From: Caldilineaceae bacterium
GTDB taxonomy: Bacteria > Chloroflexota > Anaerolineae > Caldilineales > Caldilineaceae
Assembly: GCA_019637645.1 (NCBI GenBank)
Contig: JAHBVH010000095.1
Location: forward strand, 1 to 30,636
Length of the DNA stretch: 30,636 nt
Direction of reading: 5' to 3'
The notes beneath the pieces were generated by a model that searched no databases, was not told where the DNA came from, and saw nothing but the letters and a program-made list of their open reading frames with translations. Below are positions 7,733-16,018 of this stretch, in pieces. The stretch's first letter is position 1; the number at the start of each line of letters is the position of its first letter. The translations under genes and the position numbers were made by a program.

Positions 7733-9379
7733 ATGCAAAGGATGGAGACACCCCGTTTGATACAAATGAATCAACGCCCGGGTCGTCTCTTTGCCCTTTC
7801 CGGTTCGACTTTGCTCCTCTGGGTCGTGAGCATCCTCGTGGTGTTGGCGCTGTTACTGCCAACTGTCTACTTGGTGATCCGGGCGGTGGGGGCTGGTGAA
7901 ACTGCTTGGCAGAATCTGCTCCGCATGCGTACCTTGCAAACGGTCATCCGTACCTTGTGGCTAGCGTTTGCCGTAACCGGATTGTCAGCCCTGATTGCTG
8001 TGCCTTTGGCTTGGTTCACCGTGCGTACCGACATGCCATGGCGTCGCCTATGGGCGACGCTGACACCGCTGCCGCTGGTGATTCCTAGCTATGTGGGCGC
8101 GTATTTGCTTGTCTCCGCCTTGGGGCCGCGCGGGTTGCTCCAGCAGCTGTTGGAAACCGTCTTCGGTATTGAACGCCTTCCCTCTTTTTATGGGTTTCCG
8201 GGCGCGCTCTTCACCTTAACCCTGCTTAGTTATCCATATTTGTTGCTGAGTGTACGGTCGGCACTTTTGCGTATGGATCCGGCCCTAGAAGAAGCGTCAC
8301 ACAGCCTGGGGCGTGGCGGTTGGCAAACGTTCTGGCAGATCACGTTGCCGTTGTTACGGCCAGCGTTAGGCGCGGGTGGGCTGCTTGTGGCGCTTTACAC
8401 CCTGCGCGATTTTGGGGCAGTGGCGCTCATGCGTTACGACACCTTTACACGAGTGATCTACACCCAGTATCAATCGTTTGACCGCTCCCAGGCGGCTTTG
8501 CTGGCGCTCGTCCTGATTGCCATAACGCTCCTGTTTGTGGCCTTGGAAGCACGCCTCCAACGGCGGGCCTACTATTTTCAAGGTGCGACAGGAGCGTTGC
8601 GGCCGCCAACATTGGTTGCGCTTGGGCACTGGCGGTGGCCAGCGTTCTTCTATTGTGCCGTTATTGTCCTGTTCAGCCTAGGTTTGCCCGCGGCGCTGTT
8701 GGTCTATTGGCTGATCCGGGGTTTACTGGCTGGCGAGACGCTGCTCGCACTGGGGACAGCCACTTGGAATGCGGTTTTTGCTTCTGCTCTGGCCGCGTTG
8801 GTGACCGTATCCATCGCACCGGTTCTGAGCATCTTAGTGGTAAGACGACCGAGCTGGCTGACTATCATTCTCGAGCGCCTCACCTATTCGGCCTATGCAC
8901 TGCCCGGCATTGTCGTCGCCTTGGCCCTCGTCTTTTTTGGGGCGAATCATGTCCCTTGGCTCTACCAGACGCTGCCTTTGCTGATTCTGGCCTATATGAT
9001 CTTGTTTCTCCCCCAGGCGGTCGGGACGGTGCGGAGTTCATTGTTGCAAATTCATCCCAGTTTGGAGGAAGTGGCGCGCAGCCTAGGGAAGGGGCCATTC
9101 CGGGTCTTTCTTTCGATCACGCTGCCGCTCCTACGCCCCGGCTTATTCGCGGGCGCGAGCATGGTCTTCTTGACCGCCATGAAAGAACTCCCAGCCACCT
9201 TGTTGCTCGCCCCCCTGGGTTTTAAGACGCTGGCAACCGCGGTTTGGTCGGCGGTCTCGGAAGCCTTTTTTGCCGCGGCGGCAGCACCGGCTCTATTAAT
9301 TATTTTGATGTCGTCCTTACCGATGACCTTTTTGATCCTACGTGAACAAAGCTATGCGCGCAATCACCGTACGTTGTGA
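7733..9379 (+). CDS. fbpB: Ferric iron ABC transporter permease, FbpB family
   Basis: A two-module membrane permease, 548 residues, with about twelve hydrophobic helices. Each half ends with an EAA-type loop that contacts the ATPase: DPALEEASHSLGRGGWQTF in the first and HPSLEEVARSLGKGPFRVF in the second, both followed by LPLLRP. This internal duplication is the normal design of FbpB/FutB. Several starts are possible (TTG 7685, ATG 7721, 7733, 7742); 7733 is favoured because GGAG lies 6 bases upstream. Its end overlaps fbpC, so both are probably translated together. Confidence 0.92.
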   Translation: MQRMETPRLIQMNQRPGRLFALSGSTLLLWVVSILVVLALLLPTVYLVIRAVGAGETAWQNLLRMRTLQTVIRTLWLAFAVTGLSALIAVPLAWFTVRTDMPWRRLWATLTPLPLVIPSYVGAYLLVSALGPRGLLQQLLETVFGIERLPSFYGFPGALFTLTLLSYPYLLLSVRSALLRMDPALEEASHSLGRGGWQTFWQITLPLLRPALGAGGLLVALYTLRDFGAVALMRYDTFTRVIYTQYQSFDRSQAALLALVLIAITLLFVALEARLQRRAYYFQGATGALRPPTLVALGHWRWPAFFYCAVIVLFSLGLPAALLVYWLIRGLLAGETLLALGTATWNAVFASALAALVTVSIAPVLSILVVRRPSWLTIILERLTYSAYALPGIVVALALVFFGANHVPWLYQTLPLLILAYMILFLPQAVGTVRSSLLQIHPSLEEVARSLGKGPFRVFLSITLPLLRPGLFAGASMVFLTAMKELPATLLLAPLGFKTLATAVWSAVSEAFFAAAAAPALLIILMSSLPMTFLILREQSYARNHRTL

Positions 9380-10397
9380 ACACCTACGTAAGCTCTTTAG
9401 CCGTACCCCGGCGGTCTATGACTGTAATCTGGCGGTCTATTCCGGCGAGATTTTGGCTTTGTTGGGCCCCAGTGGGTGCGGCAAAACCACGACCATGCGC
9501 CTGATCGCAGGCTTTGAACATCCCGATGCTGGCACCGTCACCATTGGGGGCCGTGTGGTTGCTAGCCCACAGCTCTTTGTTCCGCCGGAGCAACGCCAAG
9601 TGGGGATGGTCTTTCAAAATTATGCCCTGTTTCCCCACTTGAATGTGGCCGACAACCTCTGCTATGGCCTCCCACGCGGGGCCGAACGCCAAAACCGCAT
9701 GGCGGCTGTGCTGGAATTGGTGGGGCTACGGGGAATGGAACGCCGCATGCCTCATGAGCTTTCGGGCGGACAACAACAACGGGTTGCACTGGCGCGGGCC
9801 CTAGCCCCCCAACCCCAGGTGCTCCTCCTGGATGAACCTTTTTCGGGGTTGGATGCGGGCCTGCGCGACCAAGTGCGCGGCGAAGTGGCGCGTATCTTGC
9901 GCGAAAGTGGCGCGACTGTGATTGTTGTTACGCACAATCAAGATGAAGCTTTCTTCCTAGGGGATCGCGTCGCGGTGATGAACGCCGGTGTGATCGAGCA
10001 GGTCGCCCCGCCCGAAGAGCTCTACCTGACGCCCGCTACGCGTTTTGTGGCCGAATTTATGGGCGCATCCTTCTTTATTTCTGGCATAGCGCAACCTCAT
10101 GGCCTCGAAACCGAGATTGGCTTCCTGCCCCAATCGCTGACTGTCCCGATTGGCGCGGCGATTGACGCCGTGGCCCATCCCGATGATCTAACCTTGACAG
10201 CCGACCCACAGGGCGCGGCGCAGATTACCAGCACTAATTACCGGGGCAGCTCCTATCTCTATGAGATACGGCTGCCTTCGGGGACTCTCGTACGCTGTGA
10301 AGGCCCGCATACGGTTTGTCATCCACCCGGCACCACGGTCCGGGTAGAGTTGACGCCTGGTCACCCTTTGGCGCATTTCCAGAAGGCGCAGCCCTAA
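9354..10397 (+). CDS. fbpC: Ferric iron ABC transporter ATPase, FbpC family
   Basis: The ATPase of the ferric-ion importer. Walker A GPSGCGKTT (38-46), Q-loop VFQNYALFPH, signature LSGGQ (136-140), Walker B VLLLDEP (156-162) and switch H in VVTHNQDEAF are intact. A C-terminal TOBE-like domain (about 240-347) follows, normal for this family. The start is uncertain between ATG 9354 and GTG 9342; both lie inside the fbpB coding end, and no strong ribosome binding site is seen, which points to coupled translation. Confidence 0.92.
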   Translation: MRAITVRCEHLRKLFSRTPAVYDCNLAVYSGEILALLGPSGCGKTTTMRLIAGFEHPDAGTVTIGGRVVASPQLFVPPEQRQVGMVFQNYALFPHLNVADNLCYGLPRGAERQNRMAAVLELVGLRGMERRMPHELSGGQQQRVALARALAPQPQVLLLDEPFSGLDAGLRDQVRGEVARILRESGATVIVVTHNQDEAFFLGDRVAVMNAGVIEQVAPPEELYLTPATRFVAEFMGASFFISGIAQPHGLETEIGFLPQSLTVPIGAAIDAVAHPDDLTLTADPQGAAQITSTNYRGSSYLYEIRLPSGTLVRCEGPHTVCHPPGTTVRVELTPGHPLAHFQKAQP

Positions 10398-10430
10398 CAC
10401 GGCTCGCTTGCGCCCACGTGGGCGTTAGCC

Positions 10431-10466
10431 CAAAAAAAGGCGAAACAAGCGGTCCCTTGTTTCGCC
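10431..10466 (-). terminator. Hairpin with T-run on the minus strand
   Basis: GGCGAAACAAG (10439-10449) pairs with CTTGTTTCGCC (10456-10466) around a 6-base loop. The A-run at 10432-10438 is a T-run following the hairpin on the minus strand, so the structure reads as an intrinsic terminator for leftward transcription. No minus-strand gene is recognised to its right; a small antisense RNA is possible. Confidence 0.5.
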
Positions 10467-10525
10467 AAAACTGAAAAGAATCTGCCTAGCCAGCAAATGT
10501 CCTCCAGCCGCGATGATCCTAGCAT

Positions 10526-10564
10526 GAACGCGACGAGAGGGCAACTCTTGTCGCGTTCTTTTTT
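10526..10564 (+). terminator. Intrinsic terminator after the fbpABC operon
   Basis: GAACGCGAC (10526-10534) pairs with GTCGCGTTC (10550-10558). The stem extends inward by GAGA/TCTT with one G-T pair, has a seven-base loop and is followed directly by six T. It ends transcription about 165 bases after fbpC. Confidence 0.85.
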
Positions 10565-10570
10565 GGCTAA

Positions 10571-10756
10571 AACCCAGGGGCGTTCTTCTACCGCCAGGTG
10601 ATGCGACTAACTTTGTCCCCGTGGAAATTTGACCCGACGCGGATTGTGATCTACGAAAAGCGGCTCTTTGCCGGCAGGGTGTTGCTCGACGTGGGCGTGA
10701 CTTCTCCCTCCTATCAAGACAAGGATCACCGACGCAGGGAGATTTCACTCGAATAA
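10571..10756 (+). pseudogene. Relic of a siderophore-binding protein (domain A)
   Basis: The frame opens after TAA at 10568 and runs to TAA at 10754. It contains FDPTRIVIYEKRLFAGRVLL, then DVGVTSPSYQ, and ends REISLE. This matches the middle of domain A in the neighbouring lipoproteins (RFRPGQVRLY, GYILQDVGLPRPPAQ and AEISLEQ at 10811; [11 protein letters not shown] and [15 protein letters not shown] at 12904). No signal peptide and no rest of the protein are present, so it is a fragment of a former paralogue. The frame up to ATG 10601 is unlike domain A. Confidence 0.7.
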
Positions 10757-10810
10757 TCGATTTTACTTACAAGGTAGTTTCTGGAAATACATGAATGGAA
10801 GAAGTGAATA

Positions 10811-12685
10811 ATGAAACAGGTAACTCAATGGATTTGTACTTGTCTCCTGCTTGCCATATTGGCGGGCTGTGCGGTACCCGTTGCGGTCCCCGCGGCAGCG
10901 GGTACACCGGCCACGACCACGGAAGCGGCAACGCACACCGTTACCCACGCGTTGGGAGAGAGTGAAGTTCCCACCAACCCGCAACGCGTGGTGGTGCTGG
11001 ATACGGGCGAGCTTGACAATGCATTGGCCTTGGGCGCGTCCATTATTGGCGCGCCGATCGCCGAGGCGCTTCAGTATCAAGCCTACCTGGCTGATCAGCT
11101 GGAGGGAATCACCGACACCGGCGCGATCAGTGAGCCGAGCTTGGAGACGATCCTTTCGCTCAAGCCCGATCTGATTCTCGGCAGTAAACAGCGCCATGAA
11201 GCCATCTATGAACAGCTTTCGGCCATTGCCCCGACGGTCTTTACCGAATCGTTGCGGGTGCCGTGGCAGGATAACTTTACGCTTCATGCCGAAGCGCTGG
11301 ACAAAAGTGCCGAAGCCGAGGAGCTGCTGGCCGCCTATGCGGCGCGTACCGCCGCCATCAAGGCGGCCTTGGGCGACAATGCACCCACCATCTCGATCAT
11401 CCGTTTCCGGCCTGGTCAGGTACGTCTTTACCTGAAAAGTTCCTATATTGGCTATATCTTGCAAGATGTGGGACTGCCACGCCCCCCTGCCCAGGATCAG
11501 GATAGCTTCTCGGCGGAGATTAGTTTGGAGCAAGTGGCCGATATTGATGCCGATTACATCTTTATCACCGGCTATGCCCAGGATGATAGCGACCAGGATA
11601 CCTTCCTCAAGAGTGAACTCTGGACCACGCTGGGGGCCGTGCAAAATGGCCGCGCGATCGATGTGGATGACGACACCTGGATCGCTGGTTTGGGGGTTCA
11701 ATCGGCCAATCTGGTGCTGGATGATCTGACCCGTATCCTCGGTCTGACGGTTGCCGAAGCGCCCACTGCCAGCACAACCACAACCACGGCTGCCCCTTTC
11801 CCCGTTACCATCGAGCACAAGTATGGCAGCACCACCATCACCGCAAAGCCCGAACGCGTGGTCACGGTTGGGTTGATCGATCACGATGCGCTGTTGGCCT
11901 TGGGGATTGTGCCCGTGGGTACGTCGGAATGGTTTGGGGGCTATCCAGGGTCGATCTGGCCCTGGGCGCAAGATGAATTAGATGCGCTGGGCGGCGCACT
12001 GCCCGAAGCGGTCGGTGGGGAGTCGATCAACATCGAGAAGATCGCGTCGCTCCAACCTGATCTGATCCTGGCGCTCTATTCGGGCGTGAAGCAAGAGGAA
12101 TATGATCTCTTGAGCCAAATTGCGCCAACCGTGGCCCAACCAAGCGACTATGTGGACTATGGCATTCCGTGGCAGGATCTGACGTTGACCGTGGGTGCGG
12201 CAGTGGGGCAGGCTGCAGAAGCCGCGGCTTTGGTCGCTGAGGTCGAAGCGCTCTTCACCCAAGTGCAGACCGAGCACCCCGAATTTACGGGAGCGACCTC
12301 GATTGTGGCAACCCCTTGGCAGGGCATTTGGGTCTATGGCGAGCAAGATGTACGTGGCCGCTTCCTGACAATGTTGGGCTTTCAACTGCCCGCTGGCCTG
12401 CAAGAAGTGACCGGCACCGAATTTGGCGGTACGCTTAGCATGGAACGCGCCGACCTGCTGGATGTCGATGTGATCATCTGGCTCGACCCCGAAACGGCGG
12501 AAGGTGAGTTGGGGGGGCCGGTCTATCAAAATTTGCCGGTCCATACTGAAGGCCGCGAAGTCTTCCTCGATAGCTATAACGATCCCTTGGGTGGTGCGAC
12601 TTCCTTCGTGAGCGTACTCAGCTTGCCCTTCTTACTGGATGGGTTGGTGCCTCAATTGGCCGATGCCATGGCTAAGCTCAAGTAA
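10811..12685 (+). CDS. Two-domain siderophore-binding lipoprotein, order A-B
   Basis: A 624-residue lipoprotein with two complete class III (FecB/FhuD/FepB-like) substrate-binding domains. The signal peptide ends at C20 (ILAGC). Domain A spans about 42-313 (TVTHALGESEVPTNPQRVVV, SLETILSLKPDLILGS, RFRPGQVRLY, LQDVGLPRP). A Thr/Ser/Ala linker (314-329) leads to domain B, about 330-624 ([68 protein letters not shown]). Normal relatives have one domain and 300-350 residues. The linker has the same composition as the lipoprotein tether, which suggests fusion of two lipoprotein genes. GGAAGAAG lies upstream of the ATG. Ligands are unknown; ferric siderophores are likely from the family. Confidence 0.9.
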   Translation: MKQVTQWICTCLLLAILAGCAVPVAVPAAAGTPATTTEAATHTVTHALGESEVPTNPQRVVVLDTGELDNALALGASIIGAPIAEALQYQAYLADQLEGITDTGAISEPSLETILSLKPDLILGSKQRHEAIYEQLSAIAPTVFTESLRVPWQDNFTLHAEALDKSAEAEELLAAYAARTAAIKAALGDNAPTISIIRFRPGQVRLYLKSSYIGYILQDVGLPRPPAQDQDSFSAEISLEQVADIDADYIFITGYAQDDSDQDTFLKSELWTTLGAVQNGRAIDVDDDTWIAGLGVQSANLVLDDLTRILGLTVAEAPTASTTTTTAAPFPVTIEHKYGSTTITAKPERVVTVGLIDHDALLALGIVPVGTSEWFGGYPGSIWPWAQDELDALGGALPEAVGGESINIEKIASLQPDLILALYSGVKQEEYDLLSQIAPTVAQPSDYVDYGIPWQDLTLTVGAAVGQAAEAAALVAEVEALFTQVQTEHPEFTGATSIVATPWQGIWVYGEQDVRGRFLTMLGFQLPAGLQEVTGTEFGGTLSMERADLLDVDVIIWLDPETAEGELGGPVYQNLPVHTEGREVFLDSYNDPLGGATSFVSVLSLPFLLDGLVPQLADAMAKLK

Positions 12686-12725
12686 GTGCTGACCAAGTAA
12701 GTGCTGACCAAGTAAGTGCTGACCA
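12681..12725. repeat. Three tandem copies of a 15-base unit
   Basis: The unit AGTAAGTGCTGACCA occurs three times without gap at 12681, 12696 and 12711. The first copy includes the stop codon of the preceding lipoprotein gene, so the repeat grew at the very end of the gene without changing it. Confidence 0.9.
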
Positions 12726-12796
12726 AGTTCTTTGTTTACTTTTCAGAAGAGTGGCCAGCATTCGTCTATTTAACCTCTTGTTGATAACCAATAGAA

Positions 12797-12871
12797 GTTA
12801 CGCACTTGGGCAGCGTGACCAGAGACCTGACAGCTTTAACAAAGCTGTCAGGTCTGGCCCAAGTGCGTAAC
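12797..12871. repeat. Compound palindrome: CTGACAG hairpin inside a GTTACGCACTTGGGC inverted repeat
   Basis: The outer arms GTTACGCACTTGGGC (12797-12811) and complement (12857-12871) are 15 bp and perfect. Inside, AGACCTGACAGCTTT (12823-12837) pairs perfectly with 12841-12855 around the loop AAC. The outer arm recurs at 20917 and, in part, near 18067 and 26414. It looks like a small non-coding mobile element (MITE-like) carrying the common hairpin. Confidence 0.8.
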
Positions 12872-12903
12872 GCCTAGCCAAATTAAGAAACGATTGGATC
12901 TCT

Positions 12904-14814
12904 ATGTTGAACCATCTACCACGCTGGATTGCCACTCTGCTCGTCTTTGCTCTCCTGACCGCGTGTGTGGCCTCGCCGGCACCAGACGCTGCCCCCAGCA
13001 CCACTAGCACTACCCCCACTTCGGACACGCCAACCGAAATCCGCACCATTACCCACGCCATGGGGACAACGGCGGTGACTTGTACACCGCAGCGGATTGT
13101 GACATTGGGACAGGGCGCAACCGATGGCGCGTTAGCCTTGGGCGTGACCCCGGTTGGCGCTGCCGATCCGTGGACGGCTGGCGGGTACGCCTATCTGGCT
13201 GGTCAACTGGATGGCATCACCTCCATTGGGAGCGAGACCGAACCCAACTTAGAGACCATTCTGAGCCTGCACCCCGACTTGATCATTGGCAGCCGCCTGC
13301 GCCATGAGGCGATCTACGATCAGCTCGCGGCCATTGCCCCGACCGTCTTTGTCGAAACCATTGGCAAAGCCTGGAAGGAGAACTTTGTCTTCTATGCCCA
13401 GGCGCTCTGTCGCGACGAGAAAGGGGCGGAACTGATCCAAGCCTGGAATGACCGCTTGGCCGATTTCCAGGCCAAAATGGGCGATCAACTGAGCACAGAG
13501 GTTTCCTTGGTACGCTTCCGCGCCGATGAGGTTCGGATCTATACAACCGGTTTCCCCGGCTCGGTCTTGCGCGACGCTGGGCTTGCCCGGCCCGAAGGCC
13601 AAATCGTGGCCGACTGGGACAAGGATCCCCAAGTCATAGTGCTCAACAAAGAACAGATCACGCTGATGGATGGTGATATTCTGTTCTATATGACCTCTGA
13701 CCGGGGTGATGGCGAGGGCCTCCAAGTGGAGGAAGAGTGGACGAGCCATCCGCTCTGGCAGCAGCTGAAAGTTGTGCAGAACGACGCTGTCTATCCTGTC
13801 AATGAGGAACATTGGAATTTAGGGGGTGGCATCCAAGCCGCCAACCGCATGTTGGATGATCTCTACGGCTTCTTTTTACCCACGGAAGCCGTGACCACCA
13901 CATCCACTGACGCAACCAGCAACGCAGCCTTTCCGGTGACCATTGAACATAAATTTGGCAGCACGACCATTGAAGGCGCACCCCAACGCGTCGTCAGCCT
14001 CGGCTATAGCGAGCAAGATCCGATCTTGGCCTTGGGCGTGGTGCCAATTGCCGTGCGCGATTGGTTTGGCGACCAGCCCTTCGGCGTCTGGCCCTGGGCA
14101 CAGGACAAATTGGGCAACGCCCAGCCCGAACTCCTGCAAATGCCCTTTGGCGAGTTGAACTTTGAACTCCTGGCCTCGCTCCAACCTGATCTCTTTGTCG
14201 CCACCCATTCGGGCATTACTGCCGAGGAATATGCCGTCCTTTCGCAGATTGCCCCTGTGCTGGCGCAATCCGGCGAAGTAGAAGATTTTGGCATGTCTTG
14301 GCAAGAGCAGACCCGCTCGATTGGTCTAGCCCTAGGCCGCAGTGAAGAGGCCGAAGCCCTGGTGACTGAGGTGGAAGCCCAGATCGCGGCCGCCGCCGAT
14401 GCCGCCTTTGCGGGCGAAACCATTGCTTGGATCACACCGGCGGATGCCCCCGGTGAGTTCTGGGCGACGGGTGCGCACACGCCTCCCTTCCGCTTCTTTG
14501 CCACCTTGGGGTTGGGCGCTTCCGCCGAAATTGCCGAGCTAATTGGCGATCAATCCTCCTTGCGGATCAGTAGCGAACGGCTAGACCTGGTCGATACGAG
14601 CATTCTCATCGTGCGCGCCCCCTCGGAAGAGGTCTTGGCCGAGATCAAGGCGAATCCCGTCTTTCAACAGCTCAACGTCGTCAAGGAAGGACACGCCATC
14701 TACTTTATCGGTAGTGATCCCATCTACGGTGCGCTGAGCTTCAGCACCGTTCTCAGCCTGCCCTATGTGGTGGAAAATTTGGTGCCGCAATTTGTCGAAG
14801 CGGTAAGTCAGTAA
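12904..14814 (+). CDS. Two-domain siderophore-binding lipoprotein, order A-B
   Basis: A 636-residue paralogue of the product at 10811. The lipobox ends at C21 (LLTAC). Domain A is about 46-325 ([52 protein letters not shown]), the linker 326-342 is Thr/Ser-rich, and domain B is about 343-636 ([63 protein letters not shown]). Domain A has cysteines C60 and C169, absent from the 10811 protein but placed like two in domain A of the 16019 protein; they may form a disulfide. The ribosome binding site is weak (GGA). It is separated from the previous gene by the repeats at 12681-12871. Confidence 0.9.
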   Translation: MLNHLPRWIATLLVFALLTACVASPAPDAAPSTTSTTPTSDTPTEIRTITHAMGTTAVTCTPQRIVTLGQGATDGALALGVTPVGAADPWTAGGYAYLAGQLDGITSIGSETEPNLETILSLHPDLIIGSRLRHEAIYDQLAAIAPTVFVETIGKAWKENFVFYAQALCRDEKGAELIQAWNDRLADFQAKMGDQLSTEVSLVRFRADEVRIYTTGFPGSVLRDAGLARPEGQIVADWDKDPQVIVLNKEQITLMDGDILFYMTSDRGDGEGLQVEEEWTSHPLWQQLKVVQNDAVYPVNEEHWNLGGGIQAANRMLDDLYGFFLPTEAVTTTSTDATSNAAFPVTIEHKFGSTTIEGAPQRVVSLGYSEQDPILALGVVPIAVRDWFGDQPFGVWPWAQDKLGNAQPELLQMPFGELNFELLASLQPDLFVATHSGITAEEYAVLSQIAPVLAQSGEVEDFGMSWQEQTRSIGLALGRSEEAEALVTEVEAQIAAAADAAFAGETIAWITPADAPGEFWATGAHTPPFRFFATLGLGASAEIAELIGDQSSLRISSERLDLVDTSILIVRAPSEEVLAEIKANPVFQQLNVVKEGHAIYFIGSDPIYGALSFSTVLSLPYVVENLVPQFVEAVSQ

Positions 14815-14861
14815 GATTCTAACTGTTTCGTTGCTGTAATAAAATCATTGAGGAACTTTGA

Positions 14862-15896
14862 ATGACCCAAACCGCAAACAACGACTCTCGTTTCTGCTCG
14901 GTCTGTGCCCAGCAGGCTGGCCTGAGCCCGATCGGCTATGGCGGTGCCGAGTACGAGATTTTCATCGCGGCGGAATTGCCGCTACCTTGGCCTAGAGGGC
15001 TCTTTGCCAACGCAGAACGGATGCCTGCTGAAGTGCTTGCCGTGATGGAGCATGTCCGCGCCGAATATCAGCGGACCCACACCATTCGGATTCGTGCCTT
15101 GGGTATTGCTCCGGATGATGAGTACTCCGTTGAAGGGATGCGGCGGCTCATTACTTGGCAGCGCCCCCAGGGAGCGTTTGCCCAATTTGAACGTACAGAA
15201 TACCTCGTGCCCACCGAGCAGCTAGGCCCCCTCTTTTATGCCGTAGCCTTGGCCCCAGAGCAGCTTGACGCGTTCGCTGCCTATCGCCAGGAAGTGGGCG
15301 AGGTGCGCGATCTGCTCGTCTGTACGCATGGGAGCGTGGACGCCGCCTGCTCCAAATTTGGCTATCCAGCCTATGCCCACCTGCGGCGCTTGGCGGCAGC
15401 ATCGGATGGGCAGCTGCGGGCGTGGCGCACGACGCACTTTGGCGGCCATGTCTTTGCCCCCACTTTGATCGACCTGCCCCATGGCAGCTATTGGGCCTAC
15501 ATCGAGCAAGAGCAAGGCACCTGGTTGGCCGAACGGAGTGCCGAGCCAGCCCAATTGCGAGAAAACTATCGGGGATGGTCAGGCGTGTCCGGCCCCTTCT
15601 TACAGGTGCTAGAACGGGAACTCTTGGTGCAGCATGGTTGGGAATGGCTGCGCTATGCCAAAGTGGGCCGTATTCTGACCCAAGATGAAAACGCCACCCC
15701 CGATGAACATGGCGAAGTCGAGCCCACTTGGGCCGAAGTGCAGATCGACTATATTACACCCGCTGGCGCGGCCAGCACCGTCAATGCTCGGATCGAAGTG
15801 GCGAATCGCCTTGATGTGATCTACAGCAGTAGCAGCGCGGAAACCTACGCCTACCCCCAATATACCGTGGCTTGGTTGCACACGGCGGCACGATAG
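14862..15896 (+). CDS. Sucrase/ferredoxin-like (Apd1-type) Fe-S protein
   Basis: A 344-residue cytoplasmic protein of the sucrase-ferredoxin-like family, which has a thioredoxin-like ferredoxin fold. It shows CTHGSVDAAC (C154 and C163, spacing C-x8-C) and THFGGHVFAPTLIDLPHG (H192 and H196, spacing H-x3-H). In yeast Apd1 two such Cys and two such His bind a [2Fe-2S] cluster. An extra pair C12-x2-C15 lies near the N-terminus. GAGGA is 7 bases upstream of the ATG. It stands between two siderophore-binding lipoprotein genes, so I infer a redox role in iron metabolism, for example reduction of ferric siderophores; the enzymatic reaction of the family is not established. Confidence 0.85.
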   Translation: MTQTANNDSRFCSVCAQQAGLSPIGYGGAEYEIFIAAELPLPWPRGLFANAERMPAEVLAVMEHVRAEYQRTHTIRIRALGIAPDDEYSVEGMRRLITWQRPQGAFAQFERTEYLVPTEQLGPLFYAVALAPEQLDAFAAYRQEVGEVRDLLVCTHGSVDAACSKFGYPAYAHLRRLAAASDGQLRAWRTTHFGGHVFAPTLIDLPHGSYWAYIEQEQGTWLAERSAEPAQLRENYRGWSGVSGPFLQVLERELLVQHGWEWLRYAKVGRILTQDENATPDEHGEVEPTWAEVQIDYITPAGAASTVNARIEVANRLDVIYSSSSAETYAYPQYTVAWLHTAAR

Positions 15897-15898
15897 TA

Positions 15899-15948
15899 GC
15901 GCGGATACACCTGACAGGTTTTCAAAAACCTGTCAGGTGTATCCGCGC
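15899..15948. repeat. 50-base palindrome, CTGACAGG family
   Basis: A perfect 24-bp stem (15899-15922 with 15925-15948) with only two central bases unpaired, and core CACCTGACAGGTTTT. It starts right after the stop codon of the Apd1-like gene and is the longest member of this palindrome family here. Confidence 0.9.
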
Positions 15949-16018
15949 GCTTTGCAAACCGTTTCTAAAAAATGCTAGCATCCTTATTCCAGTAATGATT
16001 CGAGAACAAGTATCACGT

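Noticed and set aside
10763..11971. 402-codon open frame on the minus strand
   Set aside because: It lies opposite the 10811 lipoprotein gene, its sequence is rich in Arg, Gly and Gln without family features, and the plus-strand gene has a signal peptide, start site and paralogues.
11978..12544. 188-codon minus-strand frame, and similar ones at 13249-13812, 17381-17917 and 18517-19137
   Set aside because: All mirror the same domain B or A codons in paralogous genes, so they are codon-bias shadows shared by homologous sequence, not genes.
12681..12725. Possible CRISPR array
   Set aside because: The 15-base units are directly joined with no spacers, and no cas gene is present.
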